A DNA stretch of 17,539 bases from Desulfosporosinus sp. UBA4726 (GCA_002404215.1 DHJG01000115.1:4230-21768), one strand, 5' to 3'. Counted from the first letter of the stretch, positions 1-8,157 are shown. Notes: a model not told the origin generated them from the sequence alone. Numbers and translations: made by a program.

Positions 1-2165
1 TTTACGTAGCCTCGTTCAGTCACCGTTACCAAATCTCCTAAAGAATTTTCTTTTAAAGAGGTTAGCAACAAAGCATCCACAATCCAATCATCCCTGCCTA
101 TAGCCATTCCTTTGACACCACGGGATTTACGTCCCATTGGGTTAATTTCTGTCTCCTGGTACCGTATGGCTTGTCCAAGACGTGTGACGAGAAATAATTC
201 CCCTTGTCCATCACCCAAGAACACCTTGACCACGGCATCGCCCTCTTTAAGCCCGATGGCTTCCGCAGAGCGAGCGTTTATAAAATCACTAGCTGCACTC
301 CGCATGACCTGCCCATCCTTTGTGACAAATACGAAGAATAACGTCTCTGGTACATCTTTAATGGAAAGGGTAGAGACGACCTTTTCCCCCATAGGCAACG
401 GGAATAAATTAGTTAGAGGCCCCCCCTTATCTTTATTTCTTGCCTCTTGAACAATTTTTGACTTTACACTGTAGAACTTTCCAGTATGGGTAAAGAAATA
501 AAGCGTGTCCTTGTCTGTGCAAATAATGCGCTCCGCTAAAGTATCTCCGTCCTTGAAAGCACAGACTAGGCCATTTGCTTTCTTTTTCTTTGTTTGAAGA
601 GGCATCCTTTTAATAAATCCTTTCGTTGTGAGCATGACTTCGATGAGAGTTTCGGGTTCCTCAAAGGAACTCAGATCAAGCTGATCCCTCATTTCCTCAG
701 GCAGAATGAGAGTACGACGATCATCCCCGTACTTATCAGCGATGTCTTTGAGTTCCTTTTTGATAATATCGTAGACCTTGTTCACATCTGCCAAGATACT
801 TTCTAATTCAGCAATGAGTTTTAAGACCTCAGCATGTTCCTTCAAAATCCCTTCAAGTTCAAAATTCGTTAGATTTTGCAGCCTCATATCCAAGATTGCT
901 TGTGCTTGAATCTCAGACAAGTCAAAACGAGTAATAAGTGAAGCCTTGGCTATAGAAGGGGTCTTACTAGCCCGAATAAGAGCAATCACTTCATCAAGGT
1001 TATTGATAGCGATGACTAATCCTTCCAGAATGTGAGCTTTTAGACGAGCCTTTTCTAAGTCGAATTCCGTGCGTTTTGTGACAACGATTCTGCGATGTTT
1101 AATAAATGCCGCATTGATCTCTTTAAGTCCCAGCACCTTAGGTGTACCTTCTGCCGTTATTACCAAATTGATGATACCAAAGGTATCTTCCATCTGAGTA
1201 TGTTTATAAAGAAGGCGTAAGACGATTAGTGGATCGGCTTCTTTTCGGCATTCCACAACAAGCCGAATTCCTTCCCGATCAGATTCATCTCTGACTTCGC
1301 TAATTCCTTCGATTTTGCCCAAACCTGCCAGTGTTTCAATCTTGGCAGCCAATGTCGATTTATTAACTTGATAAGGAATCTCGGTGATCACGATTAAGCT
1401 TTTGCCATTTGTTGCTTGTTCGATCATGGCTTTGCCACGCATTGTCACTTTTCCGCGTCCGGTTTTATAGGCATTGACAATACCCTCCGTGCCGATAATC
1501 AGTCCACCGGTTGGAAAGTCTGGCCCACTCACCTTTTCCATGAGCTCATCAACCGTAATCCGAGGATTATCTATTTGGAGGATCACACTGCTTACGACTT
1601 CTCGCAGATTATGGGGAGGCATATTAGACATCATTCCGACTGCAATTCCAGACCCTCCGTTAACTAAGAGGTTAGGAAAAGGGCTTGGCAGAACGACTGG
1701 TTCTTTCAACCGTTGATCATAATTCGCCTTGAAAAGAACTGTATTCTTTTCTATATCTTGGGTCATCAGGTGGGACAAATGCGTCATTTTCATTTCCGTG
1801 TAACGCATAGCCGCTGCATTATCTCCATCGATTGAGCCGAAATTCCCCTGGCCATCCACCATAGGATATCGTGTTGCCCAAGGCTGAGCCATACGAACCG
1901 CGGAATCATAGATCGACGAGTCCCCATGGGGATGATATTTCCCCATGCAGTCCCCTACCAGGCGAGCTGACTTACTGTATTGTTTATCTGGGTGCATACC
2001 TATTTCGTCCATGGAAAAAAGAATTCTGCGATGAACTGGCTTAAGTCCGTCCCGAACATCAGGAACAGCCCGCTGCAATATAACATGTTTGGAATAACCC
2101 AAGAACGCTTCTGGTAAAACGTCTTCAAGTGGACGCTGAATAATATTATCTTCCGTAATACTCAC
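1..2165 (-). CDS. parC: Type IIA topoisomerase A subunit, probably ParC of topoisomerase IV (3' end cut by window edge)
   Basis: This is the DNA-cleaving and religating subunit of a type IIA topoisomerase, working with the B subunit encoded just upstream. The frame starts at a GTG (2165-2163) behind a G-rich Shine-Dalgarno sequence and runs open to base 1, giving about 721 codons of an expected 800 or so. The breakage-reunion domain is clear: the catalytic tyrosine is Y122 in AAAMRYTE, and the quinolone-resistance region around HPHGDSSIYD keeps S83 and D87 (E. coli GyrA numbering happens to coincide). The C-terminal beta-pinwheel begins near residue 500. Where gyrase carries the QRRGGKG-type GyrA box, this protein has QTKKKKANG (about 524-532), which argues for ParC; a later blade has a GRKSRGVKG sequence. 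The start lies 24 bases after the parE stop, so the two genes form one operon. The core resembles GyrA closely, so a second gyrase remains possible. Confidence 0.88.
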   Translation of the reverse strand, partial: MSITEDNIIQRPLEDVLPEAFLGYSKHVILQRAVPDVRDGLKPVHRRILFSMDEIGMHPDKQYSKSARLVGDCMGKYHPHGDSSIYDSAVRMAQPWATRYPMVDGQGNFGSIDGDNAAAMRYTEMKMTHLSHLMTQDIEKNTVLFKANYDQRLKEPVVLPSPFPNLLVNGGSGIAVGMMSNMPPHNLREVVSSVILQIDNPRITVDELMEKVSGPDFPTGGLIIGTEGIVNAYKTGRGKVTMRGKAMIEQATNGKSLIVITEIPYQVNKSTLAAKIETLAGLGKIEGISEVRDESDREGIRLVVECRKEADPLIVLRLLYKHTQMEDTFGIINLVITAEGTPKVLGLKEINAAFIKHRRIVVTKRTEFDLEKARLKAHILEGLVIAINNLDEVIALIRASKTPSIAKASLITRFDLSEIQAQAILDMRLQNLTNFELEGILKEHAEVLKLIAELESILADVNKVYDIIKKELKDIADKYGDDRRTLILPEEMRDQLDLSSFEEPETLIEVMLTTKGFIKRMPLQTKKKKANGLVCAFKDGDTLAERIICTDKDTLYFFTHTGKFYSVKSKIVQEARNKDKGGPLTNLFPLPMGEKVVSTLSIKDVPETLFFVFVTKDGQVMRSAASDFINARSAEAIGLKEGDAVVKVFLGDGQGELFLVTRLGQAIRYQETEINPMGRKSRGVKGMAIGRDDWIVDALLLTSLKENSLGDLVTVTERGYV

Positions 2166-2189
2166 CTTGTATTATCTCCCCCCAAAACT

Positions 2190-4103
2190 CTACATATCAT
2201 CGTCCGTAAAGACAATATTCTCCATCAAAAAATCGCGCCGTGGTTCTACTTGCTCACTCATAAGGATTCTAAGCTTACGCTCTGCTTCTAAGGTATCATC
2301 GATCGTCACCTGAATCATGCGTCGATTGGTGGGATTAAGAGTCGTTTGCCAAAGCTGATCTGGATTCATTTCACCAAGTCCTTTGTAGCGTGAAATCTTC
2401 GCCGTTTTTCCTAATTCCTTGAGTTCTTTCTTTAGTTCGTAATCGTCGAAGGCATAGCGTATAATTTTGCCTCGTTCCTTCTCGATTTTATACAACGGAG
2501 ATTGCGCGATATAGACCCTTCCGCTCAAGATCAGTGGTTTCATATATCGGTAGAAGAACGTCAACAGTAGACAGCGGATGTGCGCTCCGTCAATATCAGC
2601 ATCGGTCATAATACATACACGGGCATAATTGCCCTTCTCTAAATCAAATTCTTTGCCTATCCCCGAACCAACGGCTGTGATAATACTCCGAATTTCTTCA
2701 TTTCCTAAGACCTTATCGATCTTAGCACGGTAAGTATTAATAACCTTTCCTCGCAAAGGAAGAATTGCCTGGAAACGTCGATCTCGCCCCATTTTGGCCG
2801 AGCCACCTGCACTGTCCCCCTCGACGAGGAATAGTTCATTACGGGTTTTATCTTTTCCGCTACAAGCTGCAAGTTTACCACTGAGTGCCTTGACCTCAGC
2901 ATCTCGGGCTTTCTTTTTCAGCTCCTTGGCCTTCTTCGCTGCGAGTCTTATAAGACAGGTTGTCAACGTACGATTGATGACTTCTTTGGCTACGGAAGAA
3001 TTTTGTTCAAAGAATTGACTGATCCCCTCATTGGTCAGCGACTGAACAAGGCCCTCAACTTCCATATTGGAGAGTTTCGTCTTGGTCTGCCCTTCAAATT
3101 GAGGCTCTTTAACCTTAAGCGAGAGTACACAGGTCAAGCCATCTTTAAGGTCATCTCCAATAAGATTTTCATCTTTTTTGAAAAGATTATTTTTACGACC
3201 ATAATTATTGAAAACTCTTGTTAAAGCCGTTCGAAAACCGGACTCATGAGTACCTCCCTCATCCGTGGGGATATTGTTGACATAAGAGTGTAAAGCTTCA
3301 TCATCCCCGTCATTATATTGAATGGCACACTCTACAATCACATCCTCCTTTTCCCCTTTAAAATAGATCGGTTTCTTATGAACGGGCAAAACATTCGATT
3401 CTTTGATTAAGTGTTCCACAAAACCGATGATCCCATTTTTTGCGGAAAAGGTTTCGGACTTTGTTTCTCCGCGCAGATCAGTGAGGATAATAGTTAGACT
3501 ATTATTGAGAAATGAAAGCTCCATTAAACGACTTCTTAGAGAATCATATTTAAAAATAGTTGTTTCTTTAAAAATAAGTGGATCGGGTTTGAAAACAACA
3601 GTTGTTCCTGTGCCGGTTATTTTCTTCTTAACGATGTGCAGATCGGATTTGAGCTGCCCACCGTTAACATATTCCACTCGATAGAGTTTTCCACCCCGTT
3701 TTATGTCAGCTGTCAAATAAACAGATAAGGCATTGACTACGCTTGCTCCGACACCATGCAATCCGCCGGAGGTTTTATAGGTATCCCCACCAAATTTACC
3801 GCCTGCATGTAACGTCTCAAAAGCTAGGCGCACAGCTGCGATTTTCTTGACAGAATGTATGTCCACCGGAATCCCACGCCCATTATCCTCAATGGTTATC
3901 GATCCATCTATGTTAATAGTAACTGCGATTTGATCACAAAATCCGGACCCAGCCTCATCAATCGCATTATCGATTATTTCATAGGCAAGATGGTGAAGCC
4001 CTTTGCTCCCGGTGGAACCGATATACATGCCAGGACGTTTGCGGACCGCTTCCAATCCCTCTAAGACCTGGATAGATTCTGCGTTGTATTGCGTTTCTGA
4101 CAA
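2190..4103 (-). CDS. parE: Type IIA topoisomerase B subunit, probably ParE of topoisomerase IV
   Basis: This is the 637-aa ATPase subunit of topoisomerase IV or gyrase, which powers strand passage. The GHKL ATPase domain shows YEIIDNAIDEA (E42, N46), EDNGRGIP (about 72-79) and the GGLHGVGASVVNALS lid (113-127), with the QTK loop near 339-341. The TOPRIM domain has EGDSAGG (428-434), PLRGK (449-453) and the metal-binding DADID (501-505), and the length matches Gram-positive GyrB and ParE. The C-terminus, ending ENIVFTDDDM, looks more like ParE than GyrB, and the partner A subunit has a degenerate GyrA box. The start is a TTG with AAGGAT upstream; no in-frame ATG lies nearby. The gene is read first in a parE-parC operon and is divergent from the 4287 gene. 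No origin or recF/dnaA genes are nearby, as would be usual for gyrBA. Confidence 0.92.
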   Translation of the reverse strand: MSETQYNAESIQVLEGLEAVRKRPGMYIGSTGSKGLHHLAYEIIDNAIDEAGSGFCDQIAVTINIDGSITIEDNGRGIPVDIHSVKKIAAVRLAFETLHAGGKFGGDTYKTSGGLHGVGASVVNALSVYLTADIKRGGKLYRVEYVNGGQLKSDLHIVKKKITGTGTTVVFKPDPLIFKETTIFKYDSLRSRLMELSFLNNSLTIILTDLRGETKSETFSAKNGIIGFVEHLIKESNVLPVHKKPIYFKGEKEDVIVECAIQYNDGDDEALHSYVNNIPTDEGGTHESGFRTALTRVFNNYGRKNNLFKKDENLIGDDLKDGLTCVLSLKVKEPQFEGQTKTKLSNMEVEGLVQSLTNEGISQFFEQNSSVAKEVINRTLTTCLIRLAAKKAKELKKKARDAEVKALSGKLAACSGKDKTRNELFLVEGDSAGGSAKMGRDRRFQAILPLRGKVINTYRAKIDKVLGNEEIRSIITAVGSGIGKEFDLEKGNYARVCIMTDADIDGAHIRCLLLTFFYRYMKPLILSGRVYIAQSPLYKIEKERGKIIRYAFDDYELKKELKELGKTAKISRYKGLGEMNPDQLWQTTLNPTNRRMIQVTIDDTLEAERKLRILMSEQVEPRRDFLMENIVFTDDDM

Positions 4104-4286
4104 ACCAGTTCACATCCTTAAACGATTCGCTTTTTAGGGTGGCTACCCACCGATAAGTACAATATCACCTGTTGAGCCACTTTGTCTAGGTTACTTAGCT
4201 AAATTTATTAAACATTCACAAGCATTTAGGTATAACATTTCCAGCACCCCTCCCATAATCTAGAATAGGAAGAAGGGATTACATGA

Positions 4287-5003
4287 ATGGATAATATTCG
4301 TGAATGTCACTTTTCTAAAGAACCTTTAACTTTAGGGATTATCATTTTCACTCCGGTCAGTTCAGTACCAGGAAGCTCTTCGTTTTTTTTCTTTCAACCA
4401 CTGTTGTCGGGCAAAGTCTTTGCTTCCGTGGGTGTTCTCATCGCTGCCCAACTTTCCCTGTTGCTTGCTAACCGCTTTTTTTGTCTTGAATCACTTCCGG
4501 TTAAGAAAGGTCCTGAGATATGGCCGGGACAAACCGTTCGGATGACATTAAGTGATTTACAGGACTTTTTGGCCTCGGTGTCACACGATCCCCAGTCTTT
4601 AAGCAGCACTTCCGCTCCCTCCAACGACTCATTCTCTTCTTCACCTGATCAAGCCGTTCCTGGAATATTTCCCGCTGTAACACCGGAAATCCCCCTAGTT
4701 GTCGCTTTGAGCATCGGGGGCGATTTTACGAATAAACCTTTTTGTCCGACTATCACTTTTATTATTCCTTTGCTCACATTTCCAGGCGTGCGAGGGGCCT
4801 TGCCTCTACTGATATTAGAACTATTAACAACTATCTTAGTCAGGGCAGTCGTACCACCGCAAACGACTGGTTCTAAACCATTTACTGACCCATTTACTAA
4901 CCCAGGAACTGACCCAGGTACTGATCCAGTTCCCAAATTGCAATTTTCACCGGAGGATTTATTGAAGTTATTAAACCGATTTAACAAGCACTTCGGCAGT
5001 TGA
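4287..5003 (+). CDS. Hypothetical protein with hydrophobic segments and an F/G-T-D-P repeat
   Basis: I do not recognise this 238-aa protein. The ATG at 4287 has a good purine-rich Shine-Dalgarno (AGGAAGAAGGG) at the right distance; the ATG five bases upstream is out of frame and stops after three codons. The N-terminal third (about residues 14-67) is hydrophobic, with a run of four phenylalanines. A Ser/Pro-rich stretch follows (about 105-130), then hydrophobic stretches near 137-147 and 152-190. Residues 199-214 are four tandem tetrapeptides of the type (F/G)-T-(D/N)-P, encoded by a 12-bp repeat. The C-terminus is a charged, probably amphipathic helix rich in Leu, Lys and Asn. The gene stands alone, diverges from parE and is followed within six bases by a long stem-loop. 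A membrane or envelope role is possible, but no known domain was seen; codons look similar to those of the neighbours. Confidence 0.6.
   Translation: MDNIRECHFSKEPLTLGIIIFTPVSSVPGSSSFFFFQPLLSGKVFASVGVLIAAQLSLLLANRFFCLESLPVKKGPEIWPGQTVRMTLSDLQDFLASVSHDPQSLSSTSAPSNDSFSSSPDQAVPGIFPAVTPEIPLVVALSIGGDFTNKPFCPTITFIIPLLTFPGVRGALPLLILELLTTILVRAVVPPQTTGSKPFTDPFTNPGTDPGTDPVPKLQFSPEDLLKLLNRFNKHFGS
4881..4928 (+). repeat. Four tandem 12-bp units inside the 4287 gene
   Basis: Four in-frame 12-bp units read TTTACTGACCCA, TTTACTAACCCA, GGAACTGACCCA and GGTACTGATCCA. They encode FTDP, FTNP, GTDP and GTDP. The differences between units show that the array is not freshly made. It lies between the last hydrophobic stretch and the C-terminal helix and probably acts as a proline-rich spacer whose length may vary between strains. 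Confidence 0.85.
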
Positions 5004-5008
5004 CGTTT

Positions 5009-5064
5009 AATAAACTAATAAGGACACTCAAAAACAATCTTCTGAACGTCCTTATTGGTTTATT
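5009..5064 (+). terminator. Long stem-loop directly after the 4287 gene, probable terminator
   Basis: Arms 5009-5025 and 5048-5064 are complementary over 17 positions with a single T-G pair, enclosing a 22-base loop. The stem begins six bases after the stop codon at 5001-5003. The downstream arm ends in TTTATT and runs into ATTTAAC, so the T-tract is weak. A second perfect small hairpin follows (5062-5068 with 5072-5078, loop AAC). It most likely ends or stabilises the 4287 transcript. Confidence 0.5.
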
Positions 5065-5080
5065 ATTTAACAAATAATAC

Positions 5081-5134
5081 AAACAAAGACCTTTACTTAG
5101 TTGCGTTGGGCTTACGGAGGTGTCTTTGTTTTTT
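5081..5134 (+). terminator. Stem-loop with T-tract, probable rho-independent terminator
   Basis: AAACAAAGAC (5081-5090) pairs with GTCTTTGTTT (5122-5131), and the T run continues to 5134. The loop is long (31 bases). The T-tract makes this a better plus-strand terminator than the hairpin before it. Confidence 0.5.
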
Positions 5135-5154
5135 CTAACTTAACTTATCATACT

Positions 5155-5192
5155 AAAAGAAAAACCGCCCTCTCTAGGCGGTCTTTCTTTAG
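5155..5192. terminator. GC-rich stem-loop with A and T flanks, probable bidirectional terminator
   Basis: ACCGCC (5164-5169) and GGCGGT (5177-5182) form a compact stem with a seven-base loop. It is flanked by an A-rich run on the left and CTTTCTTT on the right, so it can work in both directions. It is the third consecutive hairpin after the 4287 gene. Confidence 0.65.
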
Positions 5193-5203
5193 TGTTTATT
5201 CTT

Positions 5204-5254
5204 TAGATTATAAGCCTGAGAATTGTGATCATCGATTCTCAGGCTTATAATCTA
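5204..5254. repeat. Perfect 20-bp inverted repeat with 11-base loop
   Basis: The arms 5204-5223 and 5235-5254 are perfect reverse complements over 20 bp (core AAGCCTGAGAAT), and the loop is TGTGATCATCG. No T-tract follows on the plus strand, unlike a normal terminator. It lies about 90 bases before the 60-aa gene. It could be an RNA-stabilising or regulatory hairpin, a protein-binding cruciform, or one copy of a dispersed palindromic repeat; the sequence alone does not decide. Confidence 0.85.
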
Positions 5255-5275
5255 CCAGGTATCCTAGGTTCTTAT

Positions 5276-5309
5276 TTGACTAACTCTTTCTATAAGTTGG
5301 CATTATAGT
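5276..5309 (+). promoter_or_regulatory. Possible sigma-A-like promoter for the 60-aa membrane peptide gene
   Basis: TTGACT at 5276-5281 is a near-consensus -35 box. The candidate -10 boxes are CATTAT (5301-5306, 19-base spacing) and TATAGT (5304-5309, 22-base spacing). Neither spacing is ideal, so the call is weak. It is supported mainly by its position just upstream of the small gene and just after the hairpin cluster. Confidence 0.3.
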
Positions 5310-5346
5310 AATAACGTTACAATTTCGATTTGAGAGGTGTTCCATT

Positions 5347-5529
5347 ATGGAAATCTACAATTTAAACAACATTTTAGCCGTAGCAACTGGGCTATCCATA
5401 GTCACGACTGGCAGCCTGATCTCTTTCTTATTTCAGACAAAGCTATTTAATAAGTACCGTGATAAGGTTAGGAATGAAATGGACAAGGCCCGCTCGGAAC
5501 CTCCGTCAATCCCCAACAAAAAAGCATGA
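5347..5529 (+). CDS. Small single-pass membrane protein, 60 aa
   Basis: This is a small protein of unknown function. The ATG has the Shine-Dalgarno sequence GAGAGGTG eight or so bases upstream. About residues 8-31 form one hydrophobic transmembrane helix, followed by a basic and charged tail (FNKYRDKVRNEMDK) and a Pro/Ser-rich end with a KK. The shape, a short outside end, one helix and a positive cytoplasmic tail, fits an inner-membrane peptide. It has its own possible promoter and converges on the germination operon, with only 36 bases between the stop codons and no clear terminator there. No domain family was recognised. Confidence 0.7.
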   Translation: MEIYNLNNILAVATGLSIVTTGSLISFLFQTKLFNKYRDKVRNEMDKARSEPPSIPNKKA

Positions 5530-5565
5530 CTACTCGCCCACCTGCCGTTCCCTCACCCCAAACCA

Positions 5566-6660
5566 CTAGGTTGTCCCTCGCTTGTGCAAAATTAACGCCG
5601 CCATTAATAGGAAGAGTTCAAGGCCTGTCTCGACAAAAGCCGCCATAATCGGAAAAGTATAGTGAAAGAAGTTTGTATGTTGGAGGCCAGATGGGAAGGA
5701 GATGAGGCTGAGCACCAAGGAGATTAAGGCGCCTGGATAAATCAGCGACTGATAACTTTTCAGTCCAACTATTTGTGCCAGTCCCTGTCCGAATGCCCAA
5801 AGCATACTCGATGAGGCCAAGATTCCTGAACCTACGAGGATTAGTAGCCAAACCATCTCAACTCTTTCAATATAGTTACTAAAATTAATCATTTTGGCGA
5901 GCTCAAGCCCGGGTGAGGTCATATATTGCGCATCCTCCATCCCGAAGATGCCCACTGATAAGGCTGTAACCAGGCACACTACCAATGCCCCCATACTGAC
6001 AGCACTTAACTTGCCCAGAAAGCCATTTTCTGGGCGATTACAGAGCGGGATATACATGGCCATTATAATGCAAACACCAAAACTGGTAAGCATTAAGGGC
6101 GTGCCAACTAAAAAAGGCGCCACGCCTTGATCAAATTGAGGTTTCAACCTAGCGATGTGAAAAGAGGGTAGCACTAGGAAGCTAAGGGTGACAATACTGA
6201 GTAAATACAAAGGTCCTAAGATTTCAGTCATTCTAGCAATTACTTCAATCCCTTTACGTCCTATTAAAGCGCTGACAAGGAAGGCAGTCACCAGGATAAC
6301 ATTAAAGGGAGTTAGTGGCAGAAAGACGGTATCAACCACCTGGCTTAAGCTCCGCAACACTAGAGTACACACCAACAAGAAGAACAATGGGAATAGAATT
6401 CCTACCACCCTGCCCAGGTACTTTCCTAAGATGGTGATGCTGTACTGCACGAAATTCTCTCCAGGAAAGCGAAGGCCCATATAGGCGTAGACTATGGCCA
6501 ACATGACATCAAGAAACCAGGCGCTGAGGACGGATAGCCAGGCATCCCTCCCAGCCTGCATTATCAACATACCCGGGATCTGCATAGCTGCAAAGGGGGT
6601 TATAATGATAAACAACATCCAGACAAACTGTTTTGTATTAATGATTCCCTTTTCCGCCAT
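5566..6660 (-). CDS. gerAB: Spore germinant receptor B subunit (GerAB family transporter-like protein)
   Basis: This 364-aa integral membrane protein is the B subunit of a GerA-type nutrient germinant receptor, an APC-superfamily relative that binds germinants such as amino acids in the spore inner membrane. About ten hydrophobic helices cover nearly the whole length. The start resembles the family (TKQFVWMLFIIIT), followed by a PG motif in the first helix region, and the length matches the family's roughly 365 aa. The ATG at 6660 has a GGAAG/GGTG-type Shine-Dalgarno and lies 19 bases after the small gene upstream. It is the last gene of the operon A-C-small-B, unlike the common A-B-C order. 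Paralogue identity (gerA, gerB, gerK) cannot be told from sequence alone. Confidence 0.93.
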   Translation of the reverse strand: MAEKGIINTKQFVWMLFIIITPFAAMQIPGMLIMQAGRDAWLSVLSAWFLDVMLAIVYAYMGLRFPGENFVQYSITILGKYLGRVVGILFPLFFLLVCTLVLRSLSQVVDTVFLPLTPFNVILVTAFLVSALIGRKGIEVIARMTEILGPLYLLSIVTLSFLVLPSFHIARLKPQFDQGVAPFLVGTPLMLTSFGVCIIMAMYIPLCNRPENGFLGKLSAVSMGALVVCLVTALSVGIFGMEDAQYMTSPGLELAKMINFSNYIERVEMVWLLILVGSGILASSSMLWAFGQGLAQIVGLKSYQSLIYPGALISLVLSLISFPSGLQHTNFFHYTFPIMAAFVETGLELFLLMAALILHKRGTT

Positions 6661-6679
6661 TCAATCACCGTTCTTCCAT

Positions 6680-6895
6680 TTACTTAAAGATTGCTTTACC
6701 AACTGGTTCGAGCAGACGTTCCATGAGCACTAGAGGAGATGGTAAGCCAAGGTAGTAGCCCATTACCAATAAGAAGGCGATACCGAGGAGAATGCTCATA
6801 ACAGCCAGCTCTTTCCACTGACCTTGTTTTCCGAGAGGTATCCCTTCTACCAAACCAATGGCCAAGGCCGCAAGCATAATTAGAGCGGTCATTCG
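6680..6895 (-). CDS. Small two-helix protein in the germination operon, GerD-subunit-like (ger-operon 'D' type)
   Basis: This 71-aa protein has two predicted transmembrane helices (about residues 2-20 and 29-50) and a short amphipathic, basic C-terminus. The frame opens further upstream, but GGAGG lies eight bases before the ATG at 6895 (MTALIML), so this start is preferred over the one at 6913. It begins one base past the gerAC stop, which indicates translational coupling. Bacillus germinant-receptor operons often carry a small 'D' gene of about 75 residues with two helices that modulates receptor activity. I infer this is a counterpart from size, topology and position, not from clear sequence identity. 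It is not the unrelated lipoprotein GerD. Its place between C and B is unusual. Confidence 0.75.
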   Translation of the reverse strand, partial: RMTALIMLAALAIGLVEGIPLGKQGQWKELAVMSILLGIAFLLVMGYYLGLPSPLVLMERLLEPVGKAIFK

Positions 6896-6896
6896 T

Positions 6897-8144
6897 TTAT
6901 TCCTCCGACTCATTTTGCTGCGTTGAATCAGTTATAATACCAGTATTCCTAATCTCCACATCACAGGAAATCCGATATTCTACAGTGGGGAAAGTATCAT
7001 CCCAGTTATCCTTAATCTGCTTCCATTCGACGGGATAATAGTTATGCAGGCTTTCGGCAAAATCCACATAATCTACCTTGATTTCTTTCTGGGCTGTGTT
7101 AATAGTATGTTCAAGCTGGAGTTTCACCGCTTCTGCCGCCTGAAGCTCCAGTTGTGCTACAACCTTGGGATCCAACACATCTACGCCGGTTACTCCGGTT
7201 TCAGAGAGTGATGCCTTGACCGTCACAGCTATATTCATAGTTATACCATTTTCTGAGATTTGTGGAGTAATGCTTGTTTTGCCATCGATGATATTAAGCA
7301 TTACTTCTCCCTGCACCTCCTCAGTCGGTGACTGAGGAGTGTAGGTGAATTTTATACTACTCCCTTTTGGAGAATCAATAAGCCATCTATGGAGTCTTGT
7401 GTCATCTTCATTCAGCACACCGACCATTCTTAGATTTTTATACACGGCTGTCTTAGATATCGTCAAGGTTTTAGGCCGACCCGCAGACTCCAAAGACCTA
7501 CCCGCAGCCTTTTCCAGCTGGCTGGTGACCTGCTTATCAATGTCCTCCAACTGTACTAACGGGCTAAAGCTAACCTTCGACTCCTCATTAAGTCGGGCAG
7601 AGAAATCACTCAAGTTCATTGGTAAGACACGACCCAATGTAGTAAAATTCTGTAGAATAAGATCCAATCCTCGAGCAGGTACCTGCTCCAGCTCTATATC
7701 CTTCTCTAGAATTTCCTTAGCAGTCTTGTCGGTAGTTAGTAACCAGTCGGTACGGCGAAAATTCCTGTCGCGTTTTAGTTCGTCCAGGATTTGGCCTATT
7801 CCCGCTTCCGCGAAGTTTTCCCCCAAGACAATTATTTTGCAGTGAGAAAGTGAAATACGTCTCGTAGACTGCGTACTTAAATTGTGGATGGCCTCAGACA
7901 GTGACTTACCCTCGCTATTCATAACTGTGTAAGCCTCTCCACCTCCCCCTTGTTGTCCAGTTCGTTTACTCCCCCCCTTACCTTCAGGACTTGCAATTTG
8001 AACTGTCAGGAGGATGATTTTACTGCCGGGTATACTGTCAATTCCGATCGCCATGACCGGGGCCAGGCGATCTACCTCCTGATAATCCCAGCAACCCGTC
8101 AGTAATAAGGATATACATACCACAATGAAAGCCAACTTACGCAT
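6897..8144 (-). CDS. gerAC: Spore germinant receptor C subunit (GerAC family lipoprotein)
   Basis: This is the 415-aa lipoprotein subunit of the germinant receptor, anchored to the outer face of the spore inner membrane. A basic start (MRKL) and a hydrophobic stretch lead to the lipobox LTGC, with Cys18 as the lipidated residue, followed by WDYQEVDRLAPVMAIGID, typical of GerAC. The Shine-Dalgarno AAAGGGTG sits about seven bases before the ATG at 8144. The longer start at 8171 would overlap gerAA, lacks a Shine-Dalgarno and would spoil the signal peptide. The start is 13 bases after the gerAA stop and the stop nearly touches the small downstream gene. Length and order of regions match the family. 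Confidence 0.93.
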   Translation of the reverse strand: MRKLAFIVVCISLLLTGCWDYQEVDRLAPVMAIGIDSIPGSKIILLTVQIASPEGKGGSKRTGQQGGGGEAYTVMNSEGKSLSEAIHNLSTQSTRRISLSHCKIIVLGENFAEAGIGQILDELKRDRNFRRTDWLLTTDKTAKEILEKDIELEQVPARGLDLILQNFTTLGRVLPMNLSDFSARLNEESKVSFSPLVQLEDIDKQVTSQLEKAAGRSLESAGRPKTLTISKTAVYKNLRMVGVLNEDDTRLHRWLIDSPKGSSIKFTYTPQSPTEEVQGEVMLNIIDGKTSITPQISENGITMNIAVTVKASLSETGVTGVDVLDPKVVAQLELQAAEAVKLQLEHTINTAQKEIKVDYVDFAESLHNYYPVEWKQIKDNWDDTFPTVEYRISCDVEIRNTGIITDSTQQNESEE

Positions 8145-8157
8145 AGTTAAACACCCT

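Noticed and set aside
4136..4152. Small hairpin GGTGG-CTAC-CCACC in the parE leader as a possible riboswitch or attenuator
   Set aside because: The stem is only five base pairs and no larger conserved architecture or T-tract surrounds it.
4649..4987. Minus-strand frame of 112 codons opposite the 4287 gene
   Set aside because: It lies wholly within the 4287 frame on the other strand and mirrors its repeat. The plus-strand gene has the better ribosome-binding site and the downstream stem-loop.
7345..7845. Plus-strand frame of 166 codons inside gerAC
   Set aside because: It is a shadow of the strongly recognised GerAC coding sequence and shows no family features.
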